A program made the translations under genes and the position numbers. Positions 37,234 to 49,800 of a stretch of 64,000 bases of DNA are shown in pieces. Source of the stretch: Rhodamnia argentea (taxonomy: Eukaryota > Streptophyta > Magnoliopsida > Myrtales > Myrtaceae); the NCBI RefSeq assembly GCF_020921035.1, contig NC_063152.1, positions 29,387,903 through 29,451,902 of the forward strand, given 5' to 3'. Below the pieces are notes generated by a model. The model did no database searches and was not told the DNA's origin. It saw only the letters and a list, made by a program, of their open reading frames with translations. Each line of letters starts with the position of its first letter. Within the stretch, counting starts at the first letter, position 1.

Positions 37234-38787
37234 TCTGATGCTTAAGGCTAGTTTTTCCATCTAAAGAAAATATTATGTCGGTCAAGTTGTTGTCTTCGCG
37301 TTGTTCTTGGTTTTTTCGCAGTTTCTGTTGTGTGTGGGGGCTTATGGCAGTGTAATTATTTAATGTACCTTATGTAATGTAAATTAGAGAAATCAAGTGG
37401 TCCCCATCATCTAGATGTGGTAACTCGTGTCGCATCGATTTGTGTCGGCTTCGAGTTGATTGTTACCGGCCCGTGTCCTATTCGAATTTCCCTTCCTGAA
37501 ACCTCCGTGGCAGCTTCATATTGAGTCCCATTATTTTTCAGGTCAGAAATTGCAACTCCCGACCTCCAAATGTTTTCCCTGTTGCTCGATAAATCTAGTG
37601 GCTGTGCCAGAGCTAGATTTCAAAAATTTTGTGAGGCCAATGCAAGTGCCACATGGTACAACCTGAGCTTCCTGTTCGTTAGGCTATGCCAGTGCACGGG
37701 ATTGTCTGATTCTTGCATACCAGAACATTGCATTTCAAAAGATGAAGCAACTAGCTGTCTTAAGGAAGTCACAGACAGCGTTGAAAAATGTTTTCGAGGG
37801 TGTTTGATGTTAGGTCAGCGATCCAAGGTCTCTCCCTTTTCGTGTCTTTCCTTTTCTACCAAGTTGCAAAAACTTTTCTCAGATCTTTTTGCATGGGGCT
37901 TTTTTAGCTCGTGACTCTTCCCAAGTGTGTGCATCATTGCAGCTGGGCGGTTCCAGTTGTCTCTGTCCTTCACCATCTCCAGTCTTCAACGTTGCTGCAC
38001 TTTTTATTGTTGTTGGTCAAAGCGCAAAGACATCGATTTCGCAACGCAAACTCATGTACAGCAGAATTATCTTAGCTAAGAAGACAAGATTAGAAGCGAA
38101 AATGAAGAAACCCCACTGAGAAAATTCGGCAAAAAGGCGCCGACAACATGATATTAAATAATATTAACATGCATGATAACAAATGGAATCTCCAATATCA
38201 AAGTTTAAGCTGAGATCATGTGCTTCTTCAGGAGGTACTAATTCGATTGTTCGCACAAACTGCATGTTCTTCTGTGGCACAACCTTGCTTTTGCTAATTC
38301 TTGTGCATGACTGTGATGGAGCATAAAAAGAGGTCTAATATTGCTTCTCTTTTCTTGAACGCCTTTTCCGGATTCAATAGGGCTCCGACCTTATTACTCT
38401 AATTAAATCCTACACAGAAAAGCAACAAAAGTGTGAAAGCATGAGGAAAACAGAAAAAGAAGTTCTCCGTGCCATGAACCGGATTCAGTTAAAGATTGGT
38501 GGGGCGGCATTTGTTATGAGAGGTTGCGATTTTCAATACACTAACATTTCTGATGACGCGAATGACTAATGCTTTCAAAGTCGCATATTTCTTTTATTAA
38601 GCATGCTTACCGAGTTCCCATGCCTTAGGGTTACCCATCACCGGACACTCGTTTTTGCCGTGAGGATTGGTGAGCAAATCTGCCTACGTTGCGGGTAGTG
38701 TGCTGTTCCCATAAAGTTATATGGATTTTCTTCTTGCATTTGACTTCTAGCCGAAATGAAAGCTACCATCTTTAATAGTCTGAAAAA
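37234..38787. other. Intergenic, no recognised gene
   Basis: Contains modest open frames (for example around 37570-37914) with several Cys residues, but no family I recognise and no start context or splice structure to support a gene. 38160-38640 is AT-rich with nothing evident. Confidence 0.45.
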
Positions 38788-39041
38788 CTTTAGTGGGGAG
38801 AGACATGTGAATTCCAGGTAGAGCATCAATCTCTTTGAGTCTCTCTTTCCCTCCTTACCTCAACCTCTCAATAAATAACTCTACCATGGCAGAGAAGACA
38901 AGGAGGAGTTTGCCACCAGAAGCCCAACCTCCCTAATATCAAACCAAAAGTGGAATGTGCCTGCATGATCCCACTGCCTATTACTGAATCACACATAAAC
39001 TTCCTGAGAGAATCAGAACCATTCTCACATTTTGCGCTGTT
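38788..39041 (+). promoter_or_regulatory. ALMT copy 1 promoter-proximal region
   Basis: This stretch ('agtggggagagacatgtgaattcc' onward) is closely repeated at 57341-57575 upstream of the decayed fourth ALMT copy, showing that duplication carried the promoter. It is not present upstream of copy 2. No clear TATA box; 'caataaataac' near 38869 is the nearest candidate. Confidence 0.5.
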
Positions 39042-41754
39042 ATGTCTATCTTTCTCAGAATAACTCTAGCTTCAATTGATCATACACTCCAGAAGATATT
39101 CTCTAAAGTTCATGCAGGCAAGGATATGGCGGCGTCTGCAGACCGTGAGGCTTCAGGGAAAGTTGTAGAGAACGCTCATGAGGAGAGGTTTTCTGGAAAA
39201 TATGTTGAGAAAATCAAGAGGCTTCCAGAGAAAATCTGGGGGATGATGTGGAAAGTGGGTAAGGAAGATCCCAGGAGGTTCATCCATGCTTTGAAAGTTG
39301 GGTCATCTTTGACATTGGTCTCTTTGTTGTACTTGGTGGAGCCGTTGTTTAAAGGGATCGGCCAAAATGCCATTTGGGCTGTGATGACTGTGGTCGTGGT
39401 GCTGGAGTTCACTGCAGGTTGATAGCTAGAATTTTCCAGTTCCTTCGGATTTGTAATGAGATTGTTTTAGCCTAACCGATCATTTTATTTCCCTCATTGA
39501 CAGGTGCAACTTTGTGCAAGGGACTTAATAGAGGATTGGGCACTCTTTTGGCAGGGTCTTTGGCATTTCTAATTGAGTATGTTACAACGAATTCTGGTCA
39601 AGTTCTTCGAGCCGTTTTCATTGGAGGCGCAGTTTTTCTGATTGGTAATTTTTGTCACTCTCTAGTGATGAAACAAATTGTGTTATCCATTTGCAAATTC
39701 CTCTCCAAACACCATGGTCAGATTTTCTCATCACGAGTCTGCTTACAACTTTTCTGCCCTTTGTTGCAATATTTACAGGAGCTACAGCTACCTACATAAG
39801 GTTCTTTCCGTATATAAAGAAGAACTTTGACTACGGAGTCGTGATATTCCTTTTGACGTTTAATTTGATCACAGTGTCGAGCTATCGCGTTCAAAATGTG
39901 TTGAAGATAGCCCACGAGCGCCTCTCCACCATTGCCATTGGGTGCGCCATCTGCCTTTTCATGGCTCTGTTGATATTTCCCAACTGGTCAGGGGAAGATC
40001 TGCATAATTCTACTGTATCCAAGCTAGAAGGCCTGGCAAGATCAATTGAAGGTAATTGGGACACCTCTTATCCTTTTGCGTTGATGCGCTAACAAACACG
40101 TACTCTTCAGCACAAATAACTGAAATTAGACTTTAGTCATAATTATAAGAAGTGTGGTTGACCTTTCTGATCGAGTAAATATTGCTTGCAGCATGTGTTA
40201 ATGAATATTTCAGTGAGGTGAAGCCAGCAGAAGAGGGGAACGAACCAACGGAGGATCGCATATACAAGGGTTATAAGGCCATCTTGGACTCCAAGACTAG
40301 TGATGAGACTCTGGTAATGGTCTTTCAAGGAAACTATATTGATCTTGGATTGACATGAATAAGATGAGACTTTACACGACTATGTGCCGTGAAATTTTCA
40401 GGCACTACATGCAAGTTGGGAACCGAGGCGTAAAAGACACTGTTATATCTCCCCTTGGAAGCAATACATTAAATTGGGAGCCGTTCTGCGCCACTTTGGT
40501 TACACAGTCGTCGCACTACATGGATGTTTGAGAACAGAAATACAGGTATCCTTCAATATGATCACTATTGTCCACCAATGTAGACACCAACCTGGTTATT
40601 AATAGGAGCAGTTTGCAGGTGTTACTTCAATCCTTATCAGATACAAGGTCACTTTTTAACTTTTTTTGCTCCAACACCATTATAGATAGTTGACCTGCAA
40701 AAGTTATTGCTTTCTTCTGTGAAGTTACCTTCCCTTGATCAGTGAAACTTTAACCAATTTCCGAGGAAATGAGACGTATGAGCGACCCTCGATGTATTCG
40801 TCACACATTAAGAAGTGTTAGGAGGAAGTTTTCACTATTGAGATAAAGCATGCCTTTCTAGGTATAATTTTTCTGCTCTTATAAGCAGATTGCAATTTTC
40901 ACTTCATAATTATTCCCAGATCCGTTTACTTGAAATAGTACCAGAGGAACAATAGCAGATCTCCAATTTGTCACATTCATGAGAAAAGAGACAAAGATAC
41001 TATGTTCCTTGTTATTCTCTAGAACTATGGTCCTGTCAATGCATATTGTACGTTGCGATTCTTGTAGTGAACACAGTTTCATGATTCTGAGGATATCTGG
41101 CGGAGGACTAATCTAAATAGTCTTTGGTCTGTTGATTTCTAGACCCCGCTTGCAGTTCGTGCACTCTTCAAGGACCCATGCATTAGACTCGCCAAGGAGG
41201 TACAAAAGGTCTTGATGGAGCTCGCCGACAGCGTGAGGCACCGCCGCCAGTGCTCACCCGAGATACTGTCCGATCATCTCCACGAGGCCTTGCAAGACCT
41301 AAACATCGCAATCAAATCCCAACCGAGGCTCTTCCTAGGTTCAAATGATAACCAAACATCGAACATGCTTGCCCTGGCAGCTGCACAGGCCAGCCAAAAG
41401 AACCACAAAGTCTCATTACCCAGTGTAAAGACGGACAGTTCTGCCTTACTGGAGTGGAGGACCAAAAGGGCTTCCGAGCAATCGAGGGAGAATGAGAGGA
41501 AGTGCCTGAGGCCGCAGCTGAGCAAGATTGCCATCACGAGCCTGGAGTTCTCGGAGGCTCTCCCATTTGCAGCTTTCGCCGCCCTGCTGGTCGAGACGGT
41601 CGCAAGGCTCGACCTAGTGATCGAGGAAGTCGAGGAATTGGGACAGGTTGCATGCTTTAAAGAGTTTAGACCCGACGATCAGATCTCTATCACTTGCGAG
41701 CGCCTTCCCGTGGATGTCTATCACAATCATTTGCCTTCCCATGGAGCAGAATAG
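39042..41754 (+). CDS. Aluminium-activated malate transporter, copy 1
   Basis: Six exons: 39042-39417, 39504-39644, 39779-40051, 40192-40313, 40402-40545, 41143-41754; phases agree, 555 residues. ALMT (PF11744) proteins are anion channels of the plasma membrane or tonoplast that pass malate and sometimes chloride; members act in root Al tolerance, guard cells and vacuolar malate storage. Visible marks: [22 protein letters not shown] and [18 protein letters not shown] in the membrane half (about six helices), [22 protein letters not shown], the WEP motif in [10 protein letters not shown], and a long soluble C-terminal half with [18 protein letters not shown]. Start chosen at 39042; an internal ATG at 39126 is the start left in copy 2. 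Intact. It cannot be placed in a physiological class from sequence alone. Confidence 0.93.
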
Positions 41755-42346
41755 TTAGACGGTCATTAAGACGGAGACGCATAGAAAATTACGTATTAGA
41801 GAGCTGGCCATGGATGATTTGGCTTGGTATCATATCTTTACCTAGAGTGAGATTCATTTATTGGGATCATGTTCTTCGTGGATCACTGATATTGAAAACC
41901 TTTTCATTAGCACGGAGTGCCTAGAGAAACTATTTCGGGGGAACGCGGTTGCTTTCACCTGGCAAAACGTCCGACAATTCTAAATCTACCTTATTTTTTA
42001 AATGTATCGATCACTCATAATCAACTAGATAACAAAGTTTGTCGATCCTATTACGGGTTCGCACTTGGGTGCACCCTGTTAGGTCCTCGGTGAGCATGGT
42101 CATGGATTAATCTAATCACGTCATGTCGATGCTAGCAATTAATCTAATCCGTCATAATTGGTGATAGATGGGCGCACCTTCGATTGGACCATCCAAGCGC
42201 CGGTCCTTCCGTATAGCCCCTTTTACCAACATCACACCCTCTTTCTAATTTCAACATTTGGGGTATTTCATTCGGTACGATTTCGACACCACTTTCGCAG
42301 ATTCATGTCTGCAGCATGGCTTAAAAATCTCACCAAACCAAAGAAA
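41755..42346. other. 3' flank of ALMT copy 1
   Basis: Noncoding. The same sequence follows ALMT copy 2, but there it lies beyond the Copia insertion at 53024-53650. By eye the two differ by about 4%. Confidence 0.7.
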
Positions 42347-42349
42347 AAC

Positions 42350-42720
42350 TTGATGGCGGGCTGATTTGTATGCCGTATATTTCAAGTGATGAACAGGCTA
42401 CTGATATTCTGACCAAGGGACTGCAAAGAAGGCAATTTGACCACCTTGTTTGCAAGCTGTCTATGGAAGATATCTTCAAGCCAGCTTGAGGGGGACTGTT
42501 GGAATGTGTAGAAATAGCTGTCATAGCTATTAATTACTGTTAGAGTTAGCTACAGCTACTAATTAGTGATTAATTGTCATCTTGATATAATCCATTTGTT
42601 AGGTGCCAACTACCTATTAAATATGTCTTATCTCTTATTGGGTTCCTGATATATATAAATAGAGACTAATTGTAACTTTTGTAAACAAATGAATAAATAC
42701 ATCTGTTCTTTCTCCTACAA
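42350..42720 (+). mobile_element. 3' end of a Copia element with one LTR
   Basis: A fossil fragment in plus orientation. It has the end of a Copia RNase H region (reads DEQATDILTKGLQRRQFDHL, then stops), a polypurine tract near 42487-42496, and one LTR of about 223 bp starting TGTTGGAATG at 42497 and ending near CTACA at 42719. The rest of the element is missing, so it is heavily truncated. Its family differs from the 45356-53018 element. It sits exactly at the junction between ALMT copies 1 and 2. Confidence 0.85.
42652..42661 (+). promoter_or_regulatory. TATA box inside the LTR, facing ALMT copy 2
   Basis: TATATAAATA within the LTR, 105 bp before the ALMT copy 2 ATG and in the same orientation. 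LTRs carry their own promoter, and copy 2 has lost the promoter seen in copy 1. Use as the copy 2 promoter is inference. An ATG at 42689 opens a short frame that overlaps the copy 2 start in another frame and could reduce translation. Confidence 0.5.
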
Positions 42721-42765
42721 CATACACTCCAGAAGATATTCTCTAAAGTTCATGCAGGCAAGGAT

Positions 42766-45479
42766 ATGGCGGCGTCTGCAGACCGTGAGGCTTCAGGGAA
42801 AGTTGTAGAGAAAATATGTTGCAACGCCCATGAGGAGAGGTTTTCTGGAAAATATGTTGAGAAAATCAAGAGGCTTCCAGAGAAAATCTGTGGGATGATG
42901 TGGAATCCCAGGAGGTTCATCCATGCTTTGAAAGTCGGGTCATCTTTGACATTGGTCTCTTTGTTGTACTTGGTGGAGCCGTTGTCTAAAGGGATCGGCC
43001 AAAATGCCATTTGGGCCGTGATGACTGTGTTCGTGGGGCTGAGGTTCAATGCAGGTTGATAGCTAGAATTTTCCAGTTACTTTGGATTCGTAATGAGATT
43101 GTTTTAGCCTAACCGATCATTTTATTTCCCTCATTGACAGGTGCAACTTTGCGCAAGGGACTTAATAGAGGATCGGGCACTCTTTTGGCAGTGTCTTTGG
43201 CATTTCTAATTGAGTATGTTACAACGAATTCTGGTCAAGTTCTTCGAGCCGTTTTCATTGGAGGCGCAGTTTTTCTGATTGGTAATTTTTGTCTGTCTCT
43301 AGTGATGAAACAAATTGTGTTATCCATTTGCAAAATTCCTCTCCAAACACCATGGTCAGATTTTCTCATCACGAGTCTGCTTACAACTTTTCTGCCCTTT
43401 GTCGCAATATTTACAGGAGCTACAGCTACCTACATAAGGTCCTTTCCGTATATAAAGAAGAACTATAACTATGGAGTCGTGTCATTCCTCTGGATGTTTA
43501 ATTGGATCACAGTGTCAAGCTATCGTGATCAAAATGTGTTGAAGATAGCCTACAAGCGCCTCTCCACCATTGCCATTGGGTGCGTCATCTGCCTTTTCAT
43601 GGCTCTGTGGATATCTCCTAACAGGTCAGGGGAAGATCTCCATAATTCTACTGTATCCAAGCTAGAACGCCTGGAAAGATCCATTGAAGGTAAATGGAAC
43701 ACCTCTTGTCCTTTTTCGTTGGTGCGCTAACAAACACGTACTCTTCAGCACAAATAACTGAAATTAGACTTTAGTCATAATTATAAGAAGTGTGGTTGAC
43801 CTTTCTGATCGAGAAAATATTGCTTGCAGCATGTGTTAATGAATATTTCAGTGAGGTGAAGCCAGCAGAAGAGGGGAATGAACCAATGGAGGATCGCATA
43901 TACAAGATTTATAAGGCCGTCTTGGACTCCAAGACTAGGGATGAGACTCTGGTAATGGTCTTTCAAGGAAACTATATTGATCTTGGATTGACATGAATAA
44001 GATGAGACTTTACACGACTATGTGCCGTGAAATTTTCAGGCACTACATGCAAGTTGGGAACGGAGGCATAAAAGACACCGTTGTATCTCCCCTTGGAAGC
44101 AATACATTAAATTGGGAGCCGTTCTGCGCCACTTTGTTTACACAGTCGTCGCACTACATGGATGTTCGAGAACAGAAAAACAGGTATCCTTCAATATGAT
44201 CACTATTGTCCACCAATGTAGACACCAACCTGGTTATTAATAGGAGCAGTTTGCAGGTGTTACTTCAATCCTTATCAGATACAAGGTCACTTTTTAACTT
44301 TTTTTGCTCCAACACCATTATAGATAGTTGACCTGCAAAAGTTATTGCTTTCTTCTGTGAAGTTACCTTCCCTTGATCAGTGAAACTTTAACCAATTTCC
44401 GAGGAAATGAGACGTATGAGCGACCCTCGATGTATTCGTCACACATTAAGAAGTGTTAGGAGGAAGTTTTCACTATTGAGATAAAGCATGCCTTTCTAGG
44501 TATAATTTTTCTGCTCTTATAAGCAGATTGCAATTTTCACTTCATAATTATTCCCAGATCCGTTTACTTGAAATAGTACCAGAGGAACAATAGCAGATCT
44601 CCAATTTGTCACATTCATGAGAAAAGAGACAAAGATACTATGTTCCTTGTTATTCTCTAGAACTATGGTCCTGTCAATGCATATTGTACGTTGCGATTCT
44701 TGTAGTGAACACAGTTTCATGATTCCGAGGATATCTGGCGGAGGACTAATCTAAATAGTCTTTGGTCTGTTGATTTCTAGACCCCGCTTGCAGTTCGTGC
44801 ACTCTTCGAGGACCCATGCATTAGACTCGCCAAGGAGGTACAAAAGGTCTTGATGGAGCTCGCCAACAGTGTGAGGCACCGCCGCCGGTGCTCACCCGAG
44901 ATACTGTCTAATCATCTCCACGAGGCCTTGCAAGATCTAAACATCGCAATCAAATCCCAACCGAGGCTCTTCCTAGGTTCAAATTATAACCAAACATCGA
45001 ACATGCTTGCCCTGGCAGCTGCACAGGCCAGCCAAAAGAGCTACAAAGTCTCATTGCCCCGTGTAAAGACGGACGGTTCCGCCTTACCGGAGTGGAGGAC
45101 CGAAAGGGCTTCCGAGCAATCGAGGGAGAATGAGAGGAAGTGCTCGAGGCCGCAGCAGAGCAAGATTGCCATAACGGGCCTGGAGTTCTCGGAGGCTCTC
45201 CCGTTTGCAGCTTTCGCCGCCCTGCTGGTCGAGACGGTCGCAAGGCTCAACCTAGTGATCGTGGAAGTCAAGGAATTGGGACAGGTTGCATGCTTTAAAG
45301 AGTTCAGAACCGATGATCGGATCTCTATCACTTGCGAGCGCCTTTCCATGGATGTTGAAGGATGCATAATCCGATCTAATACATACTCAACAAACAGCGG
45401 AAACATGCCCAATAGATCATCAGATTTACCGATCGACGAAGATACATCACGAGAACGTACCTTATTGAACACCGATTAG
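42766..45479 (+). CDS. Aluminium-activated malate transporter, copy 2, altered ends
   Basis: Tandem copy of the gene at 39042. Exons: 42766-43054, 43141-43281, 43417-43689, 43830-43951, 44040-44183, 44781-45479; frame stays open for 555 residues. Homology to copy 1 begins at 42721, so the first 28 codons and promoter of copy 1 are missing. Exon 1 has a small in-frame insertion (KICC) and a five-codon deletion before NPRRF. Exon 3 carries many replacements, including new Trp and Arg in membrane segments (FLWMFNWITVSSYRDQ). The last exon is interrupted by a Copia insertion after codon DV: the native 11-residue tail is replaced by 40 residues read from the LTR, ending at 45479. Whether it makes a working channel is doubtful; the WEP motif remains. 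Confidence 0.8.
45351..45355. repeat. Target-site duplication, left (GATGT)
   Basis: GATGT immediately before the left LTR; the same five bases follow the right LTR at 53019-53023. In ALMT copy 1 the site occurs once ('ccgtggatgtctatc'), confirming the insertion point. Confidence 0.93.
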
Positions 45480-45737
45480 ATGCCCTTTGCGATCTCGGAG
45501 TTTTTCTCTGTCAAACGACAATCGACGATGGGAGGAGCGTTCTGCGTTTTCTATTTTCTTGAAATGACATAATGAAGTAACAGGGGGAAGAACGAAGGAG
45601 AGTACGTCGGTTATTGACGTAAAACCAACCAACGTGATTCTTCACGTTTGAGCGGATAACTGCTCACCGGGGTGTGGTTGCTTGCATGGGCGCACACCGT
45701 ATCTCCTGTGGACCCCACTTTAATATTTAGTCTAATA
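45356..45737 (-). repeat. 3' LTR of the Copia element
   Basis: 382 bp, matching 52637-53018. On the element's strand it starts TATTAG and ends CTTCA, so its ends are TA...CA rather than TG...CA. It supplies the new 3' coding end of ALMT copy 2. Confidence 0.93.
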
Positions 45738-45751
45738 CCTCCCACTCGCCC
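45738..45751 (-). other. Polypurine tract of the Copia element
   Basis: On the minus strand a purine-rich GGGCGAGTGGGAGG directly precedes the 3' LTR. This is the expected plus-strand primer position and supports the LTR boundary at 45737. Confidence 0.85.
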
Positions 45752-46840
45752 ATGTAGGGCAAACAACTCCTATTTGTCCACGGAGGACTAATAACTAAAC
45801 TTTTTATCTTCGCAAAATTCATATTGGCAAATAACCCGTGCGACCAAGATACATCGAGAGCTCATTGTCATATATCCGTTGGGAGTATATGACAGCTCTA
45901 AAATTGGACATAAAAAGAAATGAATTGTATGTTGTACCCTAGATCGATCAGTCACATATAAATTTCTCATTAGATCTCATTTTAAAATTGACATATTATA
46001 TTCACAATTACGATCACACCAAATAATCATAATTGACCGGTCTGTGAATATAATTCATAATGTGACTTAAAACTCCAAATCAATCTTCCTCATTCATTAG
46101 ATCTCTCAATCTCGGTTCAGCTCGCTTTTCTAGAAATGTCCCTTTAGATCGAATCAATTTCATGACCATAGGCCACACCCTAAGATAGCAAACACTAAAT
46201 AGAGACCTTGAGAATAATGAAGAGTCATGAGGGTACAAAAATGAGGAATTTTATCCTCGAGAGTCTCACACGGCACGAAGGAGTTGAGATCAAAACTCTT
46301 GCCTACTCTCATTGGTCGATAGTGCATACGTAATATGAAATACGTATTACGGTATGTTCTCCTTCCCTATGGAGCGTATATCTTTCTATTTTAATACCGT
46401 ACGGATGCTCATCTTGACACACTCAGTGTCCAACTTGAGTTCACGTAACAACTCCAGCCAAGAGTTTTCCATCAGAACTCTCATCTGGCATTTAAGACAG
46501 ATAAAGCGAAATGTGTGGGTTATTTCACTTCCGGACATTTTAAGTAATAAGTCCTCATCTTAACATCATGTTAAGGCGGTATTAGTATTTTAAGCTTGAG
46601 CTCTCAATTATCACCTAGATAATAAGCTTAAAATTGTCTCATCTCTCTTTACTACATAATAAATAGAGGCGGTTACCCGTGTGAGTGGGCTAACCTCTCA
46701 TCCGTCCGACATATCTTTTCAACGTATAGTGCACCAAGCATTAATATGCATGAATATCAAATAAACTTATAGACTTTAATATTAATAAACAACATCATCA
46801 ATTATTGACGTTCAGGGAAAAATTACAAATATTCAATACA
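45752..46840 (-). other. Copia 3' untranslated internal region
   Basis: About 1.1 kb between the RNase H region and the 3' LTR without recognisable coding sequence in either strand. It is longer than in typical Copia elements. Confidence 0.6.
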
Positions 46841-49800
46841 TTAACCTCTACGCAGTCCTAGAGTTTTTATATGACCAAAGAAAGCATCTCTAGGAATTGG
46901 CTTTGTCATGGGATCTGCTAACATTCTATGCGTATATATATACCGTAGGTTCACTTCCTTTCGTGCTTCCATGTCCTTGACATAGTTATACTTAATGTCT
47001 ATGTGTTTGGTCTTACTATGAAACTTAGGATCCTTAGTATAAGCCATTGTTGCTTGACTATCACAATAAACCTTCACAGGTTTTGCAGCATCTCCCGTAA
47101 CACCCAAATGATCCATAAATCTTCTAAGCCAAACACCTTCTTGTGCTGCCCCCGATAATGCCACGAACTCGGCTTCCATGGTGGATAAAGCTATACACTG
47201 TTGTTTCTTCTTGCTCCACGATATGGCGCCATTATTCGGTAAGAATACATTTCCGTAAGTGGATTTTCTCTCATCCAAATCTCCTCCCGGTCAGCATCGG
47301 TGTAGCCCTCTAGGTGCGGATCACTTCCTTGATAAGTTAGCGAGTAATCGGCAGTTCCTTTCGGATACCTCAAAATTCTCTTAACGGCAATTCAATGTGC
47401 TTGACCTGGATTGGATTGGTATCTACCGACCAATCCAACTGCATAACAAATATCAGGTCTTGTACACATCATAGCGTACATAAGACTTCCAATAGCACCG
47501 GCATATGGAATTTTTTCATACGTTCTTGCTCTTGTGGAGTCTTAGGACACATTCTTCGGCTCAACCCATTACCTTTTGCAATAGCAGTATCAATGGGTTT
47601 GCAATCTTGCATACAAAATCGTTCGAGAATTTTATTGACGTATGTCTCTTGCGAAAGAGATAATGACATTTTCGAACGATCTCTCGAAATCTTAACTCCG
47701 AGAATGTATGTAGTTTCACCCATATCTTTCATTTCAAAATTAGAAGATAGCCAACTTTTGATTGTCTTCACAAACTCCATATTATTTCCAGCAATCAATA
47801 TATCATCAACATATAATGATAAAATTACAAAGTGACCTTTGGACCTTTTGATATATACGCAATTATCTTCATTAATTATTTCAAAATCATATGTCACTAT
47901 GGCATTATTGAAGCGTATATACCATTGTCTTGAAGAGCGCTTAAGGCCATATATCGATCTCAAAAGTCGACATACTTTTTGTTCTTGGCCCTTTTTAACA
48001 AACCCAACGGGTTGTTCCATGTAAATCTCTTCATCTAATTCTCCATTGAGAAAAGCAGTCTTTATATCCATCTGATGTAATTCAAGATCCAAACTAGCCA
48101 ATATTGTTAGAATGAGGCGAATCGAGGTAAATCTTACCACAGGAGAAAAAGTATCTTCATAGTCGATTCCTTCATGTTGGTTATATCCTTTCGCCACAAG
48201 GCGTGCCTTATATTTCTCAATTGAGCCATCAGCCTTGCGCTTTATTTTGAAAACCCGTTTGTTCCCAATGGCTTTGCGTCCTTTTGGAAGATCAACCAGT
48301 TCCCAAACTTGGTTTGATTTCATTGACTCCATCTCTTCTTTCATCGCTTTCATCCATTTTTCCTTATCGGGGCAAGATAGAGCCTCATTCACATTTCTTG
48401 GCTCATCTTCATCCAATGGAGCGATCATGAAAGCTTCCCCTTCAATTTCAAAGCGTCGTCGAGGAATGCTTTTGCGACCGGTTCGTCGTGGAGAAGATTG
48501 TACCAAGGGTACTTCGTCCTCTAATACGCTCCCACTCGGACTAGATAATGGCATTGATTCATCAAGTGGTTGCAATGGAGATTGGTTTGTTTTCAACTCC
48601 CCACCTCTTACATTGCTTCCACTTGGATCATTATTTCCAACAATCTCATTATCTTGATCCAATGTCTCAAATAGGGAACAATCTTCACCTATTTTGCCCT
48701 TTCTTGGAAATTCATTCTCTAAGAATGTGACATCTCGTGATTCAAATTCGGTCACATTTCCACTTTCTTGCTCATCTATGAACACATATCCTTTTGAGTG
48801 TTCTGAGTACCTTATGAAGATACTCTTTTTGCCTCTTGTCCTAATTTTCCATATTTATGTGAGGACTCATGAGTATAGGCAGCACAACCCCAAGGTTTGA
48901 GAAAGCTTAAATCGGGTTTTCCACCTGTCCACAATTCATATGGGGTAGAAGTGACTGATTTGGAAGGCACTCGGTTAAGTACATAGACAGCAGTTAATAA
49001 AGCATCGCCCCAAAAGGCAATCGGTAAATTAGCTTGTGCCATCATGGACCTAACCATTTCAAGTAGGGTTCTGTTTCGTCTTTCGGCAACACCATTTTGT
49101 TGCAGAGTGTATGGAATAGATAACTATCTATCTATTCCCTTTTCATCACATAGATTTCTGAACTCATCGGATAAATATTCTCGACCTCGATCGGATCTCA
49201 AAGCTTTTATTTTCTTATCTAACCGATTTTCCACTAAGGTCATAAATTTCTTGAAGCAACTAAATGCTTCTAATTTATGAGATAGCAGATAGACATATCC
49301 ATATCGAGTATAATCATCAATAAATGTGATGAAATAAACAGCACCATGCCTTGCCCTAACATTCATCGGGCCACAGATGTCGGTATGGATTAATTGCAAT
49401 GGGAATTCAGCTCTTGTCTCTTTTCCAAATGGCTTTCTAGTTGTTTTTCCCATTAGGCAATGCTCACAAGTAGGCAATTCAACTTTCTCAATATTGCCTA
49501 ATAAGCCATCTTTGGCTAATGTATTCATTCTTTGTTGGCCAATATGACCAAGTCTAGCATGCCATGTATTCAAATCATTCTCATTGGAACTAGAAGATGC
49601 AAATAGGGAATAACATACATTCACACTAGCATGTTCAATATCTAATACAATAAAGCCATCCGTGAAATAACCAGAACCATAAAACGTTGTTCCTAACAAC
49701 AAATCCACACCATTATTGTGAAAATTCATACTAAAACCAAGTTTAACTAATACCAACACAGAGACAAGATTTCGACGAATCTCCGGAGCGTAGAGAACAT

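Noticed and set aside
37570-37914. Cys-containing open frame of 114 codons
   Set aside because: Not recognised, no start context, no homologous neighbour; likely chance or very decayed.
40879-41082. Identical 67-codon minus-strand frames in intron 5 of ALMT copies 1 and 2
   Set aside because: The intron as a whole is nearly identical between copies, so sharing the frame is not evidence for coding; no family match.
47395-47835. Plus-strand frame of 146 codons within the Copia element
   Set aside because: It is antisense to the reverse transcriptase region.
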